A stretch of 64,000 nucleotides of DNA from Sphingobacterium spiritivorum ATCC 33861 (GTDB lineage: Bacteria > Bacteroidota > Bacteroidia > Sphingobacteriales > Sphingobacteriaceae), in assembly GCF_000143765.1 (NCBI RefSeq), contig NZ_GL379771.1:124001-188000 (forward strand), given 5' to 3'. Both the position numbers and the translations under genes were made by a program. Below the pieces are notes generated by a model. The model made no database searches. It was not told the DNA's origin and was given only the letters and a program-made list of their open reading frames with translations. Of the stretch, positions 9,969-18,272 are shown piece by piece (within the stretch, counting starts at the first letter, position 1; every line of letters begins with the position of its first letter).

Positions 9969-11099
9969 TTACAACCGTTGTCCTAAAATTTTGACCATTT
10001 TGTTTTTCCACTCATAAAATGTGCCATCCACAATTTTCTCACGAGCCTGATTAACAAGCCAAAGATAAAAATGTAAATTATGTAATGAAGCAATTTGGGC
10101 TCCTAAAATTTCCTGTGAACGAATCAGGTGTCTGAGGTAGGCTTTAGTATATACCTGATCGGCCATCAGATCACTTTCGGGCTCTATCGGAGAGAAGTCA
10201 TCTTTCCATTTTTCATTCTTGATATTAATAGTTCCGTTCTGTGTAAATAACATACCATTACGTGCATTACGCGTAGGCATTACACAGTCAAACATATCGA
10301 TACCCAGTGCAATATTCTCAAGCAAATTAATCGGAGTACCCACTCCCATCAGGTAACGTGGTTTTTCGGTTGGCAATATATTACATACGACTTCTGTCAT
10401 AGCATACATTTCTTCTGCCGGCTCTCCAACGGATAATCCACCTATGGCATTTCCTTCCCTGTTAAAAGAAGCAATGACTTCTGCAGATTTTTCACGTAAA
10501 TCTTTATACACGGATCCCTGTACAATCGGGAAAAGTGTCTGATCGTATCCATATAACGGACCTGTAGTATCAAACCGGTCACAACAACGCTTCAGCCAGC
10601 GATGTGTCATATCCAGAGAACGGCGCGCATATCCATAGTCGCAGGGATAAGGAGTACATTCGTCAAATGCCATAATGATATCTGCACCGATAACACGTTG
10701 TGTATCCATGACATTCTCCGGTGTAAACAGATGTTTGGAACCATCTACATGTGATCTGAATGTTACACCTTCTTCTTTGATCTTACGCACTTCAGTCAGA
10801 GAATATACCTGATAACCTCCGCTATCTGTCAGAATAGGGCGATCCCATCCGATAAACTTGTGAAGCCCTCCTGCTTTATTAAGGACATCCAGTCCCGGGC
10901 GCAGATATAAATGATACGTATTACCAAGGATAATCTGCGCTTCAATATCCTGTTTCAGTTCATGCTGATGTACGGCTTTGACCGTACCGGCGGTACCGAC
11001 AGGCATAAAGATGGGCGTCTGAATTTTACCATGAGCCGTTTCGATTTCCCCGGCACGGGCTTTAGAAAATTTATCGTTTGCTTGAAGCGTGAATTTCAT
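9969..11099 (-). CDS. tgt: Queuine tRNA-ribosyltransferase (tRNA-guanine transglycosylase)
   Basis: 376 aa. Tgt exchanges G34 of Asp, Asn, His and Tyr tRNAs for the queuosine precursor preQ1. The active-site residues are present: D92 in DSGGYQVYS, the substrate loop GGLSVGEP near 220, and nucleophile D271 in FDCVMPTRNARNG. The structural zinc site is not: where the classical family has CxCxxC the sequence reads ESDLMAD (308-314), replacing all three cysteines by S309, L311 and D314, while the fourth ligand histidine (H340, LHNLHF) stays. I recall the same loss in other Bacteroidota Tgt proteins, so it is probably a lineage trait. First gene of a three-gene operon. Confidence 0.95.
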   Translation of the reverse strand: MKFTLQANDKFSKARAGEIETAHGKIQTPIFMPVGTAGTVKAVHQHELKQDIEAQIILGNTYHLYLRPGLDVLNKAGGLHKFIGWDRPILTDSGGYQVYSLTEVRKIKEEGVTFRSHVDGSKHLFTPENVMDTQRVIGADIIMAFDECTPYPCDYGYARRSLDMTHRWLKRCCDRFDTTGPLYGYDQTLFPIVQGSVYKDLREKSAEVIASFNREGNAIGGLSVGEPAEEMYAMTEVVCNILPTEKPRYLMGVGTPINLLENIALGIDMFDCVMPTRNARNGMLFTQNGTINIKNEKWKDDFSPIEPESDLMADQVYTKAYLRHLIRSQEILGAQIASLHNLHFYLWLVNQAREKIVDGTFYEWKNKMVKILGQRL

Positions 11100-11333
11100 G
11101 AATTAACCTCTCTATCTGTCAGAAACATACAGTCAGGATCTACCTTTATGTATTTCTTCTGTATTTGACCGTACACCGGCCATTAAAAAACACCTGCAAA
11201 AGTACTACAAATTATGGCATCTCTACACATCTCTCCTATAAATATTGCAATCAAATCGCTCACTTTGACAATAAATAACTAATTTTAACGCTCGAATTCA
11301 TGATTCAACATAGAATCGTTATAATTTTTTCCA

Positions 11334-12482
11334 GTGAATATATTTCATTTTTTTCAAAGCCATTTTACATTCTTTTATCTGGCCTTGTTTATTGTAGGCA
11401 TCTTCTTACTCATGCAGTTGTATTACATCCTGTTTGTATACACTAAAGTAAGCCGGTATCAGGTGCAATCCTATCAGCAGGCCACAGACCAGGTGCCTGT
11501 TTCCGTTATTATCTGTGCACGTAATGAAGAGAATAATCTAAAAACTTTTTTACCTCTTATCCTCGAACAGGAATACGCTCAGTTTGAAGTTGTAGTCGTC
11601 AATGATTGTTCGAATGATGACACCCAATGGGTATTGCAGGACTTTGAGCGCAAATATGCTCACTTAAAAGTCGTAGAGATCAAGGAGCATATTCAACTCA
11701 AACACAATAAAAAATTTGGGGTGACTATGGGTATAAAAGCTGCCCGTTATACCCATTTCGTCTTTACAGACGCCGATTGTCAACCCAATTCGCCCCAATG
11801 GCTTTCTGAAATGGCGGGCGCATTCACGGACGGAAAAGAGATTATTCTGGGTTACTCGCCTTATTTCAGACAAGGCGGATTCCTGAACAAACTCATTCGC
11901 TTTGAAACTACACATACAGCAATGAGTTATCTTTCGTATGCACTGAAGAAGGATGCATACATGGGTGTAGGCCGCAATATGGCTTATACCAAAGAATTGT
12001 TTTTCAAGGGAAAAGGATTTACCTCTCATATGCATATCAAATCGGGTGATGATGACCTGTTTGTCAATCAAAATGCAACTAAGCAAAATACCCGTATTGT
12101 CATACATCCTGATGCCCATATGTACTCGGTGCCTAAAGACAGCTGGAAAAGTTATTACAAACAAAAAGCGAGGCATTCCGGGGCATCTGTTCTTTACAAA
12201 AAGAAACATCAGCGCATGTTAGCGACCCAGCTCGCTTCCGGTATCTTATTTTATATTACCTTAATCAGCTGCCTGGCTTTATTCCCTGAAATGTGGTATT
12301 ATATGGCCGGAGCCTATGCATTGAGACTGCTTTTACAAGTCATTGTCTTTCGCGGTATCTACAAAAAACTTGCAGTACATGATCTTATCTGGTGGTTACC
12401 ATTTTTAGACCTGTATTACTATTTCTATATTTGCATCAATGGTTTATTCAACAGGAAGAAACCGCAACGGAGCTGGAAATAA
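11334..12482 (+). CDS. Family 2 glycosyltransferase, membrane-bound
   Basis: 382 aa starting at GTG. An N-terminal membrane helix (about 12-36) is followed by a GT-A fold domain: VSVIICARNEENNL near 56, the nucleotide-binding VVNDCSNDD, the metal-binding D146-x-D148 (FTDADCQP) and a QxxRH-type motif (QKARHSG) near residue 277 matching the QxxRW of processive GT2 enzymes. Two or three C-terminal helices close the protein. This is the architecture of a polyprenyl- or lipid-directed sugar transferase; donor and acceptor are unknown. rsmG follows after 24 bp, so they are likely co-transcribed, without an obvious functional link. No ATG near the N-terminus would keep the first helix, hence the GTG start. 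Confidence 0.85.
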   Translation: MNIFHFFQSHFTFFYLALFIVGIFLLMQLYYILFVYTKVSRYQVQSYQQATDQVPVSVIICARNEENNLKTFLPLILEQEYAQFEVVVVNDCSNDDTQWVLQDFERKYAHLKVVEIKEHIQLKHNKKFGVTMGIKAARYTHFVFTDADCQPNSPQWLSEMAGAFTDGKEIILGYSPYFRQGGFLNKLIRFETTHTAMSYLSYALKKDAYMGVGRNMAYTKELFFKGKGFTSHMHIKSGDDDLFVNQNATKQNTRIVIHPDAHMYSVPKDSWKSYYKQKARHSGASVLYKKKHQRMLATQLASGILFYITLISCLALFPEMWYYMAGAYALRLLLQVIVFRGIYKKLAVHDLIWWLPFLDLYYYFYICINGLFNRKKPQRSWK

Positions 12483-12506
12483 TTATTTATTCAATCCATA
12501 CGTATT

Positions 12507-13142
12507 TTGAATCCATCAGTAGACATTATCTATAAATACTTTCCGAAATTAACGGAAACACAAAAAAATCAGTTTGCACAGTTAGCCGAGTTATATCCTT
12601 TCTGGAACAACCAGATCAATGTGATATCGCGTAAAGATATAGAGAGCCTTTATCTTCACCATGTGCTTCATTCGCTGGGTATTGCTAAGTTTATGACAGA
12701 GTTTGCACCGGGAACACATATTCTGGATGTCGGTACAGGAGGAGGATTTCCGGGTATACCTTTAGCTATCTTATTTCCCGAAGTCAAGTTTCACCTGGTC
12801 GATTCGATCGGAAAAAAAATCAAAGTGGTACGGGAAGTTGCGACAGCATTAGGCCTGACCAATGTGGAAGCCGATCATATGCGTGCCGAGCAGCTTGACT
12901 ATAAATACGATTTCGTAGTATCGAGAGCGGTAACCAGATTAGGCGATTTTACACCATGGATCCGCAATAAATTTTTGAAACAGGATAAAAACGGTGTTCC
13001 TAATGGTATCCTCTATTTAAAAGGAGGTGATCTGAAAGAAGAGATCAAAGAGTCAAGACTCAAAGCTGAACTCCATCCCCTTTCAGATTATTTTACAGAA
13101 GATTTCTTTGAAACCAAGTACGTGGTCTACGTACCCATGTAG
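12507..13142 (+). CDS. rsmG: 16S rRNA (guanine-527-N7)-methyltransferase
   Basis: 211 aa, normal RsmG length. The SAM-binding motif ILDVGTGGGFPGIPLA is near residues 71-86, followed by HLVDSIGKKIKVV and the motif VVSRAVTRL, all typical of RsmG (GidB). The enzyme methylates N7 of G527 in 16S rRNA; loss in other bacteria gives low-level streptomycin resistance. The start is TTG, because the next in-frame ATG falls inside the conserved domain. The gene ends just before an 18-bp inverted repeat shared with the convergent small gene. Confidence 0.93.
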   Translation: MNPSVDIIYKYFPKLTETQKNQFAQLAELYPFWNNQINVISRKDIESLYLHHVLHSLGIAKFMTEFAPGTHILDVGTGGGFPGIPLAILFPEVKFHLVDSIGKKIKVVREVATALGLTNVEADHMRAEQLDYKYDFVVSRAVTRLGDFTPWIRNKFLKQDKNGVPNGILYLKGGDLKEEIKESRLKAELHPLSDYFTEDFFETKYVVYVPM

Positions 13143-13148
13143 TTGATA

Positions 13149-13195
13149 AATATGATTTTGGCTTGTCAAATATTGCCACAAGCCAAAATCATATT
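13149..13195. terminator. Bidirectional terminator between rsmG and the convergent small gene
   Basis: Perfect 18-bp inverted repeat (13149-13166 and 13178-13195) with an 11-nt loop. It starts 6 bp after the rsmG stop and lies 9 bp beyond the stop of the minus-strand 76-aa gene, so it can terminate both. On the plus strand CACTTTTTG follows. Confidence 0.8.
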
Positions 13196-13204
13196 CACTT
13201 TTTG

Positions 13205-13435
13205 TTATCCGATCTCTTCTCTGATTTTCTGTCCGATCAGATTGATTTCCTCATCCATACCAAACATTGGCAAACCTGTTTCGGGATTCAGTTTCAACCA
13301 GCTGGTATCTGTATCCTTAATAATCTGGACATATTCTTTACCTTCTTTGAAGATCACATACGTATCTTCCTCCTCCGGAAATACAGAATATACAATATCT
13401 TCTATTTCAATATCAAAGGGCTCCTTTGTTTCCAT
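13205..13435 (-). CDS. Small acidic conserved-type protein, unknown function
   Basis: 76 aa, rich in Asp/Glu, starting METKEPFDIEIEDIVYSVFP and ending with LIGQKIREEIG. It has no membrane segment, cysteine or recognisable domain; the alternation of hydrophobic and charged residues suggests a small beta-rich fold. Support for a real gene: it fills the only stretch between rsmG and dprA, it shares a strong terminator with rsmG, and a TATCTTTG minus-7 box lies about 77 bp upstream of its ATG on the same strand. The overlapping plus-strand frames look like random translation. Function is not inferred. Confidence 0.65.
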   Translation of the reverse strand: METKEPFDIEIEDIVYSVFPEEEDTYVIFKEGKEYVQIIKDTDTSWLKLNPETGLPMFGMDEEINLIGQKIREEIG

Positions 13436-13511
13436 ACATTACTCTTGTTGTTCAGCCTGAGGCTGCTTTTATTTTTATAAACCTAGTGAGATTTTCATCT
13501 CTTTATCGTTG

Positions 13512-13519
13512 CAAAGATA
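13512..13519 (-). promoter_or_regulatory. Putative minus-7 box of the 76-aa gene
   Basis: TATCTTTG on the minus strand, an exact match to the Bacteroidota TAnnTTTG box, predicting transcription start near 13506 and a leader of about 70 nt. No good minus-33 TTG was found at the standard spacing. Confidence 0.5.
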
Positions 13520-13562
13520 CGATTCTTCAGAAAATTCCAGGTGGCGAATCAAGTTACAGGAT

Positions 13563-13584
13563 TTATCCTTATCTTTAAGGATAA
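13563..13584 (+). promoter_or_regulatory. Inverted repeat at the dprA ribosome-binding region
   Basis: Two perfect 9-bp arms (TTATCCTTA / TAAGGATAA) around a TCTT loop, ending 6 bp before the dprA ATG. In RNA this would fold over the initiation region; as DNA it could be an operator. No function is demonstrated. Confidence 0.45.
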
Positions 13585-13590
13585 CCATTT

Positions 13591-14703
13591 ATGAATACTT
13601 TACTACAAATAGCTTTGACCAAAGTAAAAGGTATTGGTCCCCGATTGTCACGATCTCTTCTTTCTCATTGCGACACTGTGGAAGCTATTTTTACCGCTTC
13701 AAAAAAACAGCTTTTAACCATTCCGGGTATTAATATAGCTATTATCGAGCGTTTACGATCGAAAGAGCTGCTACTGGAAGCGGAGAAGGAGCTGGCATTT
13801 ATTTCTGCTCATGATATAGATTTGCTCTGGATAGAGGACAATCGTTACCCGAGACGATTACGCGAATGCGATGATGCTCCTCTGGTGCTCTATTATAAAG
13901 GCTCGGAATCACTCAACCCGGCCAGGACGATCAGTATAGTCGGCACGCGAAAAGCAACTGCATACGGGCAACGGATCTGTGATGAACTGATTCAGGAGCT
14001 CAGGCTTCCCGGTATACAGATCATCAGCGGACTGGCTTACGGCATTGATATTTATGCTCATCAGGCTGCTCTCCGTCACCAGATCCCCACCTTGGGTATA
14101 ATGGGTCACGGACTGGACCGTATATATCCGGCTGCACACAGGACAATAGCTGCAGAGATGCTGTCCTGCGGAGGCTTACTCACCGAATTCACGTCCGGTA
14201 CAAATCCGGACAGACAAAATTTTCCGATGCGTAACCGGATTATTGCCGGAATGGCTGATGTAACTATTGTTATTGAAGCCGCATCCAGAGGTGGTGCATT
14301 GATTACTGCAGAAATAGCGAACACCTACAATCGGGATGTATGTGCATTTCCGGGGGGTATAGATCAGGAATCATCCGCAGGATGCAATTACCTGATCAAA
14401 ACTAACCGGGCTCACCTTATCCGTAATGCGTCAGACCTCTTTTATATGATGAACTGGGAGCAAGAACAGCAACAAAAACCTTCGGCACAACTTTCTTTGC
14501 TTCCTCCGCAGCTCAGCGAAGAACAGGAAAAAATATATCAATTTCTGCAACAGCAGAATCCCGCTCCGATTGATGAGATTGCAATTCATTGCGCATTGCC
14601 TCAAAGTCAGCTAGCTATTTCACTTCTCGAACTGGAAATGGAAGGTATTATTCTCTCCATGCCCGGAAAAGTATATAAATTACATCACATTTATCAACAC
14701 TAA
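13591..14703 (+). CDS. dprA: DNA-processing protein DprA/Smf
   Basis: 370 aa. An N-terminal helix-hairpin-helix/SAM-like region (about 1-75, with KVKGIGPRLSRSLLSH) precedes the extended Rossmann fold of DprA: SIVGTRKATAYG near 114, SGLAYGIDIYAHQAAL, GHGLDRIYPAAHR, and FPMRNRIIAGMADVTIVIEA with GGALITAEIA. A C-terminal winged-helix domain (about 300-365) is present, as in longer members. DprA binds single-stranded DNA entering during natural transformation and loads RecA. A 9-bp inverted repeat sits directly before the start codon. The MFS gene follows after 8 bp, so read-through into it is likely. Confidence 0.95.
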   Translation: MNTLLQIALTKVKGIGPRLSRSLLSHCDTVEAIFTASKKQLLTIPGINIAIIERLRSKELLLEAEKELAFISAHDIDLLWIEDNRYPRRLRECDDAPLVLYYKGSESLNPARTISIVGTRKATAYGQRICDELIQELRLPGIQIISGLAYGIDIYAHQAALRHQIPTLGIMGHGLDRIYPAAHRTIAAEMLSCGGLLTEFTSGTNPDRQNFPMRNRIIAGMADVTIVIEAASRGGALITAEIANTYNRDVCAFPGGIDQESSAGCNYLIKTNRAHLIRNASDLFYMMNWEQEQQQKPSAQLSLLPPQLSEEQEKIYQFLQQQNPAPIDEIAIHCALPQSQLAISLLELEMEGIILSMPGKVYKLHHIYQH

Positions 14704-14711
14704 ACCTACTT

Positions 14712-16220
14712 ATGAAAGAAACAGTCAGTAAAAAGGGAATCTGGAAGGTCATCGGAGCCTCCTCTATGGGGACACTGATCGAATGGTACGATTTCTTTAT
14801 TTTCGGAAGTCTCTCCGTAGTCATTTCTACGAAGTTTTTTCCTTCAGACAATCCAACGGCAGCTTTTCTGTCCACATTAGCCACATTTGCTGCAGGATTT
14901 GTGGTAAGACCATTCGGAGCCTTATTTTTCGGGAGACTGGGCGATATGATAGGCCGTAAATACACATTTATGGTCACCTTGCTCCTGATGGGAGGGGCTA
15001 CTTTTCTGATCGGCTGTATTCCGAGTTACGATTCTATTGGTTTCTGGGCACCACTGCTCGTTCTTATTCTGCGGCTTCTGCAAGGATTAGCGTTAGGTGG
15101 TGAATATGGAGGTGCAGCCACATATGTAGCGGAGCATGCCCCGAAAGGTCAGCGGGGATACTGGACTTCCTGGATTCAGACAACAGCGACCTTTGGTTTA
15201 TTTATTTCTCTGATTGTAATCCTGCTGACCAAAAGCATATTATCGGCAGAACAATTTGACGCATGGGGATGGCGAGTACCTTTTATGTTGTCCATTATTA
15301 TGGTATATGTCTCTTATCTGATCCGCAAGAATATGGATGAGTCTCCTGAGTTCCAGAAAGCCAAGACGGAAGGTAAGGTATCGGCGAATCCTTTGAAAGA
15401 GAGTTTTGGCAACCGGTATAATCTGAAGTTTGTACTTCTGGCTCTGTTCGGAGCTGCTATGGGGCAGGGAGTAGTATGGTACACAGGGCAATTCTACTCC
15501 ATGAGCTTTATGAAAACGGTGATGTTTCTGGATTCAGATCAGGCCGATACCATATTAGGAACAGCGCTATTGATCGGAACTCCTTTTTTCATTGTTTTTG
15601 GATGGCTCAGTGACAAGATAGGTCGTAAATGGATTATGCTTTCTGGTATGCTTCTGGCAATCCTTACCTACAGACCCATTTATAAAGCCATGTATGTCGT
15701 GACGGATATTCATCAGAAAGAAGAGGTTCTTGCAAAAACCATTCGTACCTCCGGACTGGATAAGGTGCATAATGCCAGTTTTGAAACGACCGAAAAGGAA
15801 TATTCAGATGGCACCTCGTCAAAAGTCACAACCTCTACAACTATCGGGGAAGCTAAAGAAACGGTCAAAACGACAATCACTATACAGGGCAAAAACAGAG
15901 TATGGCTCACCGCTCTGATCTTTATACAGATTATCTATATCACAATGGTCTATGGTCCTATTGCAGCCTTTCTGGTAGAAATGTTCCCCGTGAAAATACG
16001 TTATACTTCTATGTCCTTACCTTATCATATAGGTAACGGCATATTCGGAGGTCTTCTTCCTGCGGTATCAACCTATCTGGCCAGTAATGCAAAGACCGCT
16101 CAGGACCCTGAGTTTTATCTTGCCGGACTCTGGTATCCGATTATAATTTCGGCAACATGTTTTATTATAGGAGCCCTCTATATTAACAAATCTATTATTC
16201 ACACGAATGTTAATGACTAA
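14712..16220 (+). CDS. MFS transporter, metabolite:H+ symporter type, with extra extracytoplasmic loop
   Basis: 502 aa, twelve predicted helices. The N-terminal signature GTLIEWYDFFIFG, the loop motif GRLGDMIGRKYTF and its repeat GWLSDKIGRKW (about 297-307) place it in the metabolite:H+ symporter group (ProP, KgtP, ShiA relatives). Family members are usually about 430-450 aa. The excess is a hydrophilic, Thr/Lys/Glu-rich segment at about 331-396, between helices 9 and 10, which should face the periplasm. It is in frame and carries no stop or low-quality sequence. A 75-aa two-helix membrane protein begins 6 bp after the stop. Substrate is unknown; organic acids, amino acids or betaines are family precedents. 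Confidence 0.9.
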   Translation: MKETVSKKGIWKVIGASSMGTLIEWYDFFIFGSLSVVISTKFFPSDNPTAAFLSTLATFAAGFVVRPFGALFFGRLGDMIGRKYTFMVTLLLMGGATFLIGCIPSYDSIGFWAPLLVLILRLLQGLALGGEYGGAATYVAEHAPKGQRGYWTSWIQTTATFGLFISLIVILLTKSILSAEQFDAWGWRVPFMLSIIMVYVSYLIRKNMDESPEFQKAKTEGKVSANPLKESFGNRYNLKFVLLALFGAAMGQGVVWYTGQFYSMSFMKTVMFLDSDQADTILGTALLIGTPFFIVFGWLSDKIGRKWIMLSGMLLAILTYRPIYKAMYVVTDIHQKEEVLAKTIRTSGLDKVHNASFETTEKEYSDGTSSKVTTSTTIGEAKETVKTTITIQGKNRVWLTALIFIQIIYITMVYGPIAAFLVEMFPVKIRYTSMSLPYHIGNGIFGGLLPAVSTYLASNAKTAQDPEFYLAGLWYPIIISATCFIIGALYINKSIIHTNVND

Positions 16221-16226
16221 AACACT

Positions 16227-16454
16227 ATGGAAACTGTAAAAAAACTTTTAGGAATTGTGTGGATAGCATTAGCACTTTTCACAGCTTATTTCTGCATTTT
16301 CGAACTGGCTATTCCAAAGATAGGCACCGGCCATCAGGAGGATCTGGTATTCGGCATTATTATACTGGCGGTTCTCACGCCTATTATTTCTGTAGGACTG
16401 GCTCTTTTCGGATATTTTGCATGGACAGGTGAATACCATACAGAGAAAATGTAA
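16227..16454 (+). CDS. Small two-helix membrane protein coupled to the MFS gene
   Basis: 75 aa with two hydrophobic helices (about 6-28 and 41-68) joined by a short loop, IPKIGTGHQEDLV. I think it belongs to a small Bacteroidota family found next to MFS transporters (DUF6814-like), but that name is from memory. The 6-bp spacing after the symporter gene and codon use like its neighbour suggest a transporter-associated subunit or stability factor. No catalytic motif is visible. Confidence 0.7.
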   Translation: METVKKLLGIVWIALALFTAYFCIFELAIPKIGTGHQEDLVFGIIILAVLTPIISVGLALFGYFAWTGEYHTEKM

Positions 16455-16607
16455 GTCGAACTACAAATCATCATGGGCATATGTACAAAAAGTAATAAAT
16501 ATGCTCATGATAGCTTTAAGCAACTCTTTGGCGAAAATATATTCTCATGAAAATCAGTCGTATAGTAAAATATCGGGCTTTTATTTTCTGTATTACCAAT
16601 ATTTTGC

Positions 16608-16615
16608 TACTTTTG
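16608..16615 (+). promoter_or_regulatory. Minus-7 box of the SRP RNA gene
   Basis: TACTTTTG fits TAnnTTTG exactly and ends 4 bp before the predicted first base of the SRP RNA (16620), the expected distance to a transcription start. Confidence 0.65.
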
Positions 16616-16619
16616 CGGT

Positions 16620-16714
16620 GGGTAAGTCTTTTACGACCAGCTCCCATTGACTCCCCCAGGGTGGGAACACAGCAAGGGTATTTGGTTGAGCGGTGCGATA
16701 AAAGGAGCTTACCC
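16620..16714 (+). ncRNA. ffs: Signal recognition particle RNA, bacterial small type
   Basis: About 95 nt. The ends GGGTAAG (16620-16626) and CTTACCC (16708-16714) pair. The centre carries the conserved SRP domain IV hairpin: CTCCCCCAGGGTGGGAACAC with a GGAA apical tetraloop, then the asymmetric internal loop ACAGCAAGGGTA recognised by the Ffh M domain. This is the form I know from Bacteroidota; it lacks an Alu domain. The RNA pairs with Ffh to target nascent membrane proteins to FtsY and SecYEG. The promoter box directly upstream and the T-run after the 3' end (CATTTTTTG) support the boundaries. Confidence 0.9.
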
Positions 16715-16840
16715 ATTTTTTGTGCCTTAATTTTTTTAAAATCCTGAAACATTTCCTGTACGGCATTCCTTTTAATTTTAGTACTTGTTGTAGGGATAAG
16801 ATATTTTTTCGTTTATTTGTAGTCGAATAAGAACTTTTGT

Positions 16841-17683
16841 ATGAGTTGGTTTAAAAGAGAGAAAGCAGGGATAAATACCGCAACTGAAAACAAAAAAGAA
16901 GCTCCAGACGGGCTTTGGAATAAATGTCCTTCGTGTAAAAAACCCCTGTTAAATATTGAACAAATTGAAAACAACTATGTATGTCAGTACTGTGGTTACC
17001 ACATTCGTATTGGCTCCGCAGCATATTTTTCGATTCTGTTTGATGACAACAATTTCACCGAACTGTTCAGCGATTTAAGATCCGGAGACCCTATTCACTT
17101 TGTGGATACCAAGCCTTACGCTGAGCGTCTGGTAGAGGTACAGGCTAAAACAGGCTTAAAGGATGCACTACGCAGTGCACACGGTAAATTGAATGGTCAG
17201 GATCTGGTAGTCGCTTGTATGGATTTCACTTTTATCGGCGGTTCTATGGGTTCCGTTGTGGGTGAGAAAATCGCAAGATCTATCGATTACTGTCTGGAAC
17301 ATAAAATTCCTTTTATGCTGATCTCCAAATCCGGAGGCGCCCGTATGATGGAAGCAGCATTTTCGTTGATGCAGATGGCGAAGACTTCAGCAAAACTTGC
17401 TTTATTGAGTCAGGCTAAAATCCCGTATATCTGTTTATTGACGGATCCGACTACAGGTGGTGTGACAGCATCATATGCCATGCTGGGTGATATCAATATT
17501 GCTGAACCTGGAGCTTTGATCGGCTTTGCAGGACCGCGCGTTATCAAAGAAACAATCAAAAAAGACCTTCCTAAGGGGTTCCAGACTTCTGAGTTTTTAC
17601 TTGAACATGGATTCTTAGATTTTATTGTAGACCGCCGGGAATTAAAACAGAAAGTGTCCACTTTTCTAAAGTTGGTTAAATAG
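16841..17683 (+). CDS. accD: Acetyl-CoA carboxylase carboxyltransferase subunit beta
   Basis: 280 aa, standard length. The N-terminal zinc ribbon has C29, C32, C48 and C51 (CPSCKK and CQYCGY). The crotonase-fold carboxyltransferase domain follows, with [20 protein letters not shown] near 165 and [16 protein letters not shown] near 205, and the oxyanion-forming [12 protein letters not shown]. With AccA it transfers the carboxyl group from biotin to acetyl-CoA, the first step of fatty acid synthesis. It is preceded by the SRP RNA gene and closed by a strong hairpin terminator; accA is not in the window. Confidence 0.97.
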   Translation: MSWFKREKAGINTATENKKEAPDGLWNKCPSCKKPLLNIEQIENNYVCQYCGYHIRIGSAAYFSILFDDNNFTELFSDLRSGDPIHFVDTKPYAERLVEVQAKTGLKDALRSAHGKLNGQDLVVACMDFTFIGGSMGSVVGEKIARSIDYCLEHKIPFMLISKSGGARMMEAAFSLMQMAKTSAKLALLSQAKIPYICLLTDPTTGGVTASYAMLGDINIAEPGALIGFAGPRVIKETIKKDLPKGFQTSEFLLEHGFLDFIVDRRELKQKVSTFLKLVK

Positions 17684-17689
17684 ATATTA

Positions 17690-17714
17690 AAAAAGCACCT
17701 AAACGGTGCTTTTT
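17690..17714 (+). terminator. Terminator of accD
   Basis: Stem AAAAAGCACC / GGTGCTTTTT with a 5-nt loop, running into a T-run, 7 bp after the accD stop. It overlaps the last codons of the convergent small membrane gene, and its A-rich left side would give a T-run for that transcript as well. Confidence 0.88.
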
Positions 17715-18052
17715 TTTGTGATATACGTCCGAAATTTCCAGAAAGGACGGGTTTTCAGATAATCTTGATTTTGTTCATTGGCATATGCCTCCCGCTCAAA
17801 AGAAATACGCAGATAGGCACGTCTAAAATTACGCTGCTGTATCCAGCGAACCACAAATTCGATCAGATACCACAGATAAAAAAAGATAATACCCAGTTCT
17901 AATGCCTGCCTGAGATGGATACGCTCATGATTGAGTAATGCCTTATCTTCCAAAAAGATTGCTTTGCTCAGAAAAATAAAGGGGTACACCGTGACCGCAT
18001 GGGCTTTCCCAAATGAAAATATACGAGTCCAGAATTTACTGACAATAAGCAT
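17699..18052 (-). CDS. Small membrane-associated protein with an HExxH metallopeptidase-like motif
   Basis: 117 aa. A zincin-type motif H42-E43-R-I-H46 in LLNHERIHLRQALELG is followed by a hydrophobic segment (about 53-70, GIIFFYLWYLIEFVVRW) and then ISFEREAY, where E86 or E88 could be a third metal ligand as in gluzincins. The N-terminal half is weakly hydrophobic (VTVYPFIFL). I do not recognise a characterised family, though small proteins of this look occur across Bacteroidota and the HERIHLRQ segment resembles BlaR1/M56-type membrane peptidases. It could be a minimal membrane peptidase or a catalytically dead relative. The 3' end overlaps the accD terminator. Confidence 0.7.
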   Translation of the reverse strand: MLIVSKFWTRIFSFGKAHAVTVYPFIFLSKAIFLEDKALLNHERIHLRQALELGIIFFYLWYLIEFVVRWIQQRNFRRAYLRISFEREAYANEQNQDYLKTRPFWKFRTYITKKSTV

Positions 18053-18214
18053 AATATCTAATCCGACTTTAAAAGCATTCTCTCTTTAACATCTCAATTT
18101 TGTCGGGCAGAGATCAATGATCTTGTCTTTTACCATATGCCCTCGTTCTGTATTAAAATGTGTATGCTGTATACAAGGATATACTTACAAATTATTTATA
18201 TATACAACACAATA

Positions 18215-18246
18215 ATTGCATATAAAAGCAAATTTATCTAAGTTTG
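18215..18246 (+). promoter_or_regulatory. Promoter of the merR-type gene
   Basis: ATTG at 18215-18218 and TAAGTTTG at 18239-18246 are separated by 20 bp, matching the Bacteroidota consensus TTTG-N19/20-TAnnTTTG. The ATG is 27 bp downstream of the minus-7 box. Confidence 0.7.
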
Positions 18247-18272
18247 TTTGAGCAAGACTAATTTAAATAAAT

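Noticed and set aside
11664..12209. 181-aa minus-strand frame inside the glycosyltransferase
   Set aside because: Antisense shadow over the catalytic motifs of a well-supported gene.
13143..13480. Two plus-strand 105-aa frames between rsmG and dprA
   Set aside because: They run through the terminator hairpin and overlap the better-supported minus-strand 76-aa gene; Ser/Phe/Ile-rich random composition.
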